Assembly (NCBI GenBank): GCA_026874595.1 | Contig: CM049311.1 | Location: forward strand, 62,583,453-62,647,452 | Origin: Sipunculus nudus | Taxonomy: Eukaryota; Annelida; Sipuncula; Golfingiida; Sipunculidae | DNA: 64,000 nucleotides | Direction of reading: 5' to 3' | Part shown: positions 58,479-64,000 of the stretch, piece by piece | Numbering within the stretch: position 1 is the stretch's first letter | Layout: each line of letters starts with the position of its first letter | Translations under genes and position numbers: made by a program | Notes under the pieces: model-generated | What the model was told of the DNA's origin: nothing | The model's database searches: none | The model's input: the letters and a program-made list of their open reading frames with translations, nothing else

Positions 58479-59649
58479 CTAAATGATATTGGATCGATTT
58501 AAACGTTTTTTGGATGTGTTCTGTGAACTGCAATTGACCAGGGGTTCCCTGAAAGTCATGGAGGGTAAGTAAGCACAAGGGCAACGGTATTTACTAACCT
58601 TTAAAGGCATAAAAGATATCTTGGGCTCTACAGTCATATATCTCCTGTAATATGAAGCGAACCCCAGGAAGCTTCTCACTTCAGACAGGCACTCTGGAGT
58701 CTTCCATTCCTGCACACACAGATCTTGTCTGAGTCACATTCTACTCCTTTTCCCGACACAACATGTCCCAAGAACTTTACACTTGGCTGGAATAGCATAC
58801 ATTTCTTGGGCTTCAGCCTCAACTTTGCTGATCTCAGACGGTCGAACACCATCTTCAAGTTTGTCAGAGCTTGGTCAAAGTTCGCACCAAACACAATTAT
58901 GTCGTCAAGATACACGAGACACCTCTCCCAGTTCAGCCCTCGAAGTACCAGCTTCATTAGCCTGGAAAATGTTGCTGGGGCGTTGCTCAGCCCGAACGGC
59001 ATGACTCGCCATTGGAAGAGTCCCTTCCTTGTCGTGAAGGCTGTTTTTGGACTGTTTTTTCTCTGCCACACTGACGTGCCAGTAGCCGCTAGCAAGATCA
59101 AGGGTACTGAACCACTGCGCTCCTGACAGTGTATCGATAGTTTCATCCACTCGTGGTAGTGGATACGCGTCTTTACGGGTCACCTCGTTTAAACGCCTAT
59201 AACCCACACAAAACCAGGTGGATCCATCACGTTTGATCACAAGTACAAAGTCCTCAAACGATTCATATTGAGTCGCTAGGCTAACAGCTTCCTCCATACT
59301 CGATGGGCAGCGGAGGTCCACATGTCTCTTCATCTCAATATCGCTCAACCCTCTAACAAACTGATCTCTTGCGATAAAATCTAAGCCACTGCTGTCAAAG
59401 CTTGGGTATGCCCTCCAAGCAAGACGAGAGACCTCACTCCTGTAATCCACTAAGGTTTCCTTAGCACTTCTCTTGCGCTCGCGGAACCTCGCCCGGAATG
59501 CACTTTCTTTTACAAGGTGGACCGAACCTCTTGTCAGGTTCTTTTTGTTTCTTTGTGGAGAGTCTCTCAATCAAAGAACCTGGTGGTAATGGCATCATGG
59601 ATAATGATGGTTGTGCAAGAATAGGATTCTCCTCGGTCATCCGTACCAT
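58479..59649 (-). pseudogene. Ty3/gypsy retrotransposon remnant: gag fragment joined to RT/RNase H
   Basis: Minus strand. The 221-codon frame 58,905-59,570 begins with a gag capsid-type segment (residues about 21-106; FRARFRERK, YRSEVSRLA, ARDQFVRGL). It passes in frame at about 59,255 into reverse transcriptase (residues about 107-170; KRDGSTWFCVGYRRLN, YPLPRVDETI, STLDLASGY with the first catalytic Asp). The gag zinc knuckle, protease and RT N-terminus are therefore missing. At a run of six T (59,055-59,060) the frame breaks; RT continues in 58,726-59,059 with MPFGLSNAPATF and YLDD (58,901-58,912). A second break near 58,715-58,725 precedes RSFLGFASYYRRY in 58,479-58,715, after which similarity fades. 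A further frame change upstream near 59,570 leads to the start at 59,649. Integrase and the 3' LTR are absent, so the copy cannot move by itself. Confidence 0.9.
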
Positions 59650-60945
59650 TGGTATTCGTCTCTAAGTGTCTCTGTTGCTCTCAGGAATGGCTTCGTACTC
59701 CGTCTAGCTTGCACCACATCCATAAAAAAAGGGGTTTGTGGGGCTCCACATCCCAAAACCTGTCTGATCCATAGTAACATATGACTGATCCTGTGCTTTA
59801 CAGGGGTAGTGCTCCCCATGCCCACCAGGGGTCAACTCACCTAACCACTGTTCACTTGGGCAGGTCATCCTAAACTATATAGCTAGTCTAACAAAGATTC
59901 CAATTTACAGTAACCCTCGTCCTATCTGCGTGGTCGACTCATATACGAGTATCTCCTGTAACCACTATGTTATAAAATAACACAGATTATGCTATATAAT
60001 ATATTTGCGTCTCCAGTCACAAACATCTTTGACCCTATGCCACTTACAGACCTCTATTAATGTACTTGTCAACCAGAAAATTAAATGTAATTTACAGATA
60101 ATGTTCTGCTCTAACACAAGAGTCAACCAAATACACGCTACCTCAATCCGAGTCCCAGATCGAGGCTGTGTCTCAGCTTATTGAAATATCAACTGTATGG
60201 ACTGCTAAACAAACTCAGCAGTTTATCACAATCTCAGCTTAACCAGCTGTACTTACTATCAAACAAATCAATTTCAACAGAAATAAATCCTGAAATAAAA
60301 AATATCTTAGAATTTATATTTTGTCACTCACGTGGCAACAATTTATTCCCTGTTTTTCGAGAGGCTCACAGATTAACGCAACAATACCGAGAACTCAGCA
60401 AAGACCTGCTGTGACGTCACTCAGTCCAGTTGACCTGTTGTTCTGCCTCTCGCCAAGTTTATATGCCCAAATCAGCCAGGAAAGCTCTTCTGACCCCACG
60501 TTAAGGGGCCACTCTACCAATTTTTCCGACTCCCCAAATCCCGAGGAGGTACATATACCCCGCAAGCTTCCTGGCTGAGCGATAAACCGGGCTTAATGAA
60601 ATTAGAGGGAGGGGGGTTTTAGCTTAGGCGAGAGGAGAAACAACCAACACAGGTAAACTGTACAAAAATACTTTAATCTACTAAACTTACATCGACTACA
60701 ATCTTCCCTTTGCCCTGGTACGACCTGCGCACCGCAGTAAGTCATCTTCTTAAACGTTCCTCCGGTCCCGCTCTGCCCAAAGCCCGCTCGATCTTACCAC
60801 CAGTCTTTCAACACAGCCCCTACGTTCCTCTAGCCTGGTTCCCCATCCCCCGCTCTGTATAGACTTGCCCCTCCCACCAAACCGTCTGATCGCCACAGTA
60901 ACCACTTCGAGGATTTTTTTTTTTAATTCGTAATTATGATCTGGT
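59650..60945. other. Possible upstream/LTR region of the gypsy remnant; otherwise no gene
   Basis: Given the minus orientation, the 5' leader and 5' LTR would lie here. The stretch 60,600-60,880 is C-rich on the plus strand with little similarity to its flanks and could be part of an LTR, but I could not find matching LTR ends or a convincing primer-binding site. A CRE octamer is at 60,412-60,419. Frames of 62-85 codons are not recognised. Confidence 0.35.
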
Positions 60946-60949
60946 CACA

Positions 60950-62160
60950 TGTGAACTGGTGCGCCCTCATTTATGGTTGACCTCTGACCTTTCCTCTCTG
61001 CCCAGAGTCCATTTGTGCGTCTGTTTCCACACATAAACCCACATATCTCGGGAACCGTTTGACCTATCAGGCTAAATATTTTTGCACAAATGTGGCCCTT
61101 GGATAGCTTTATAACATACACTAAAACGGTGGCGCTACCTGCAACCATTTTTGCACAGCGTCCATTTGTTCATCTGCCTTGGGATTAAATCACTCATATC
61201 ACTGCATTGGTTGGACTTGTCCACCTGAAATTTTGCATGTGTAAACATCCTGGGTAGCTTTTTTTATTTTATTACAGGTGGCGCCAGCTACATTTATGTT
61301 TTCGCTGCATACATTCGGGCTTATATTTCAGGACTGGTTTGCTGTATTCTCCTGAAATTTCGCATGTTAATAGATCTCACATAGCTCTTTATCATACGCA
61401 AAATTGGTGGCACCACCTGCCACCATTTTTTCACAGCGTCTTTGTCTGCCGTATGTTTGTCTGCCGTGGGGAAAAAAATCACTCATATCTTTGCAGTGGT
61501 TTGACTTATCTGCCGAAAATTTTGTAGGTTTAAACATCTTGGAAAGCTTTCTGGATTTTGTGGCAGGTGGCGCCACCTACATTTATATTTTCGCTGCAGA
61601 CATCTAGGGTTATATCTCAGGACTGGTTTTCTGTATCCTTCTGAAATTTTGCATGTGTATAGATCTCACATAGCTCTTTATCATTAGCATAACTGGAGGC
61701 GCCACCTGCAACCATTTTTGCACAGCGTCCGTCTGTTTGTCTACCTTGAGATAAAATCACTCATATCTCAGCATTGGTTTGACTCATCTGCCTAAAATTT
61801 TGCATGTTTATACACCTTGGATAGCTTTCTCGATTGTATGGCAGGTGGCGCCACCTACATTTATGTTTTCGCTGCAGACATCTAGGATTATATCTCAGGA
61901 CTGGTTTGCTGTATCCTCCTGAAATTTTGCATGTGTATAGATCTTACATAGCTCTTAATCATATACAAAATTGGTGGCGCCACCTGCCACCATTTTTGCA
62001 CAGCCTCTTTTTGTTTGTTTGCTGTCGGATAAAATCACTCATAAACAAGACGTGGTTTGACTTGTGTGCCAAAAATTTTGCATATGTATACAACTTGGAT
62101 AGCTTTCTGGATTTTGTGGTAGGTGGCGCCACCTACATACACATTTCGGCTGCAGACATC
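60950..62160. repeat. Tandem array of about 140-bp monomers in 278-bp A-B dimers
   Basis: GGTGGCGCCACC or a one- to two-base variant occurs at 61,128, 61,277, 61,406, 61,566, 61,695, 61,844, 61,973 and 62,122. Spacings alternate 149, 129, 160, 129, 149, 129, 149. A-type monomers continue with TGCAACCATTTTTGCACAGC, B-type with TACATTTATRTTTTCGCTGC. Both contain CTCA, TGGTTTG and AAATTTTGCATGT in the same order, so A and B are related and the 278-289-bp dimer is a higher-order repeat. A diverged earlier monomer starts near 60,958. Frames of 60-129 codons inside are by-products. Confidence 0.9.
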
Positions 62161-64000
62161 CATACTAATATGCAAGACACCTCACTCTTTTTCCCCTTGC
62201 CACTCAATCCATGCCTCACTTGAACCGTCCCACTCTGATTTCGATTGATACACGTAGTCGCTTGTCGACTACCAGGATTCTAGTTTTATATTGCTCTTTC
62301 ATAAAAGTACCACGTGCCTACCGTATTACTTCGAGATCATTTTTTTAGAATGAATTTAATTAGTTATATGGAAGATTCAAAGATTCAAAAAAGCCTTGTT
62401 TGTGATTTTTGTACAGAAATTTTCATGGCATATTAATTTATTAAACTAGGCCTATTCCAAGCACCTTGTAGAATAGGAGGGGGATTGGTAGGAACCGTTG
62501 TCTAGATATTTTCTTTTCTAATTTACCAGAATATGAGATGTAACAGGTCAAATATCATTCTAATTGTTGCAAGTTATAAATAAGGTACGTTTAAAAGCTA
62601 AAAACAAACAAATAATGCCCGAGGAAAAACTAACTATAGAAACCAGCTCAGCAGAAAGGAGGCACATCTGCACATGTTAAAAGTCATTCGAGTATGGTTC
62701 CTAAAGGAAAGTGTCCATATTTTCCCGGCACCACAGGCATAAGCCGATCCAGAGGGGGTCCATCTTTTTGTTTTCTGTCTTGCATATCCCCTCCGTCGCT
62801 TTCATTCAATTAGTATTGCATCTATCAATTTCGTGTATAATAGATCAAATTCATATCAAGTTTATCCGCTTCCTAACCATTCCCCCCACAATATGCCCCT
62901 GTTTCAGCCATTCTCTTAATTGTAAAGAGAACTCCAAGCAACCCAGTGGCTGGAAACGTAGCATTACCTCTTGGTCAATGATCTTTCATTACAATACATT
63001 TTGTTACAGTTTATATTACAACATGTAATTGGTAATATAAAATAATGTTTTTGTGATAAGTATATTTTAACATTATTTAAGTTTCTCTCTAAATGACTCC
63101 TTTAACTATTTAAAAAAAAACTATTAAACCTAGGTCCGGACACCCCAGTACTTCTTTAGAATTGAAGAGTCCTCTGCTATATCATGCATTTACATAAACA
63201 TCCACATTTATTAAACAACTACCAATGAAAAGACACAATGGAACAGTAATATTTTACTTTTGTGCGGTAATTTTTACTCTTTGTCCGGCGTCCGGCCGTC
63301 TGTCTGTCCGTTAACAAGGCAAAAATCGTAACTTCACATCTAGGGAGAACCATGAAAAATCTCCTTGGAAACCAGAATGGTCGATGGTTTCACCAAATCA
63401 TTTATATAAAAGGATTCTTGCAGAAACTCTAATTTTTAAGTGCCTGAATAAATTAAATCAGGTCAAGTATTTCAGAGGTTTCCTCTGGTTATATCCCAGC
63501 TATTGTTGTTCTTCAGGATAGACATATTATACGTGTTTATTTCAACCATGTTCCGAATAAATCCATGTCGACTTTTCCTACATACATATATACGGTCATT
63601 TGAAACCGTTTTCCTCATGTTATATTATATAATGCATGCGCTACACATCTCTATATTATTCGAATACGTTCTAAGAGTATTATATCCTATTAACAGCTGC
63701 TGTGGTACTTCGCACGCGCATCTTACGGTTTGATGCAGACCTGACACTAATTTCCATTATATAAGCGTCCGTGGTAGTGGTATTTAAGTCTCGAGGTGCT
63801 TGGTTCCGATTATCCGACATTAAATTAGGGGTTCTTCAAGATATATCCATTAGCCAAATGCCATTTATATGTGCACGATTATCACTGAGGGACCGCGCCA
63901 GTATGACTCTGTACACGTGCAGATGTGGCGTCCGCTTTTGATGGCCACCCTTCTTCGCAGGTTTGCTGTTGTGATTTTGGTCAGGCTTTTCCAACGTTTT
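62161..64000. other. No gene recognised
   Basis: AT-rich to the end of the window. A 105-codon frame (62,711-63,028) and a 76-codon frame (63,503-63,733) have no recognisable domain. GTCCGGCGTCCGGCCGTCTG near 63,282 lies in a block resembling 41,290-41,340 and may be a dispersed repeat. The last 130 bases are GC-richer and cut by the window edge. Confidence 0.45.

Noticed and set aside
59650-60945. LTR and primer-binding site for the gypsy remnant
   Set aside because: I could not find two matching LTR copies, and no stretch next to a TG...CA boundary gave a convincing tRNA match.
63270-63440. GTCCGGCGTCCGGCCGTCTG block resembling 41,290-41,340
   Set aside because: Similarity is short and rests mainly on CTGTCTGTCC runs; not enough to define a repeat family by eye.

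Overview
The window reads as non-coding nuclear DNA of a marine invertebrate, most likely a mollusc and perhaps a bivalve. It is AT-rich (about 35% GC by eye), packed with long (TA)n, (CT)n, poly-C and poly-G tracts, and carries a tRNA-derived SINE, a pogo/Tigger-type DNA transposon, a decayed Ty3/gypsy element and many tandem and inverted repeats. The organism call rests on this general repeat style and on the look of the gypsy reverse transcriptase; it is an inference. I found no host protein-coding gene I can defend. The longest open frames are the gypsy remnant, and the rest are short, on both strands, and often read through microsatellites. The window is probably intergenic or lies inside a very long intron.

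Layout. 0-9 kb: an imperfect 161-bp hairpin at the left edge, a possible minus-strand core promoter near 1.84 kb, a SINE with target-site duplications (7.60-8.00 kb) and a perfect 48-bp-arm inverted repeat (8.67-8.77 kb). 9-28 kb: mostly unique AT-rich sequence with microsatellites, one copy of a short terminal-inverted-repeat family (13.6-14.0 kb), a possible untranslated exon ending in a strong splice donor (17.08 kb), a duplicated ETS-like site (18.4 kb) and a 28-bp minisatellite (22.3-22.5 kb). 28-40 kb: a pogo/Tigger-like non-autonomous transposon inserted in a (TA)n tract (28.38-29.21 kb), a 74-bp repeat rich in TATCGA (32.9-33.1 kb) and the second copy of the short family (39.3-39.8 kb, opposite orientation). 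40-51 kb: an almost identical 1.54-kb tandem duplication (42.3-45.4 kb), itself built of two old diverged halves; a 323-bp repeat carrying YY1-like sites (47.06-47.67 kb); a 134-bp triplication (47.8-48.24 kb); and a 2.0-kb transposon-like element (48.70-50.71 kb). 51-64 kb: a GTAC-rich repeat (53.3 kb), the broken gypsy gag/RT remnant on the minus strand (58.5-59.65 kb) and an alternating 149/129-bp array punctuated by the palindrome GGTGGCGCCACC (60.95-62.16 kb).

The best candidate for something undescribed is the 48,701-50,709 element. It has matching outer ends, a 5-bp TAAAA target duplication, and terminal arrays of about 9 and 13 near-palindromic 21-22-bp units, so that recognition sites repeat at about two helical turns. 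It has no visible transposase and has a second inserted element inside it. I could not assign it to a superfamily by eye. All repeat boundaries, copy numbers and identities were read by hand.
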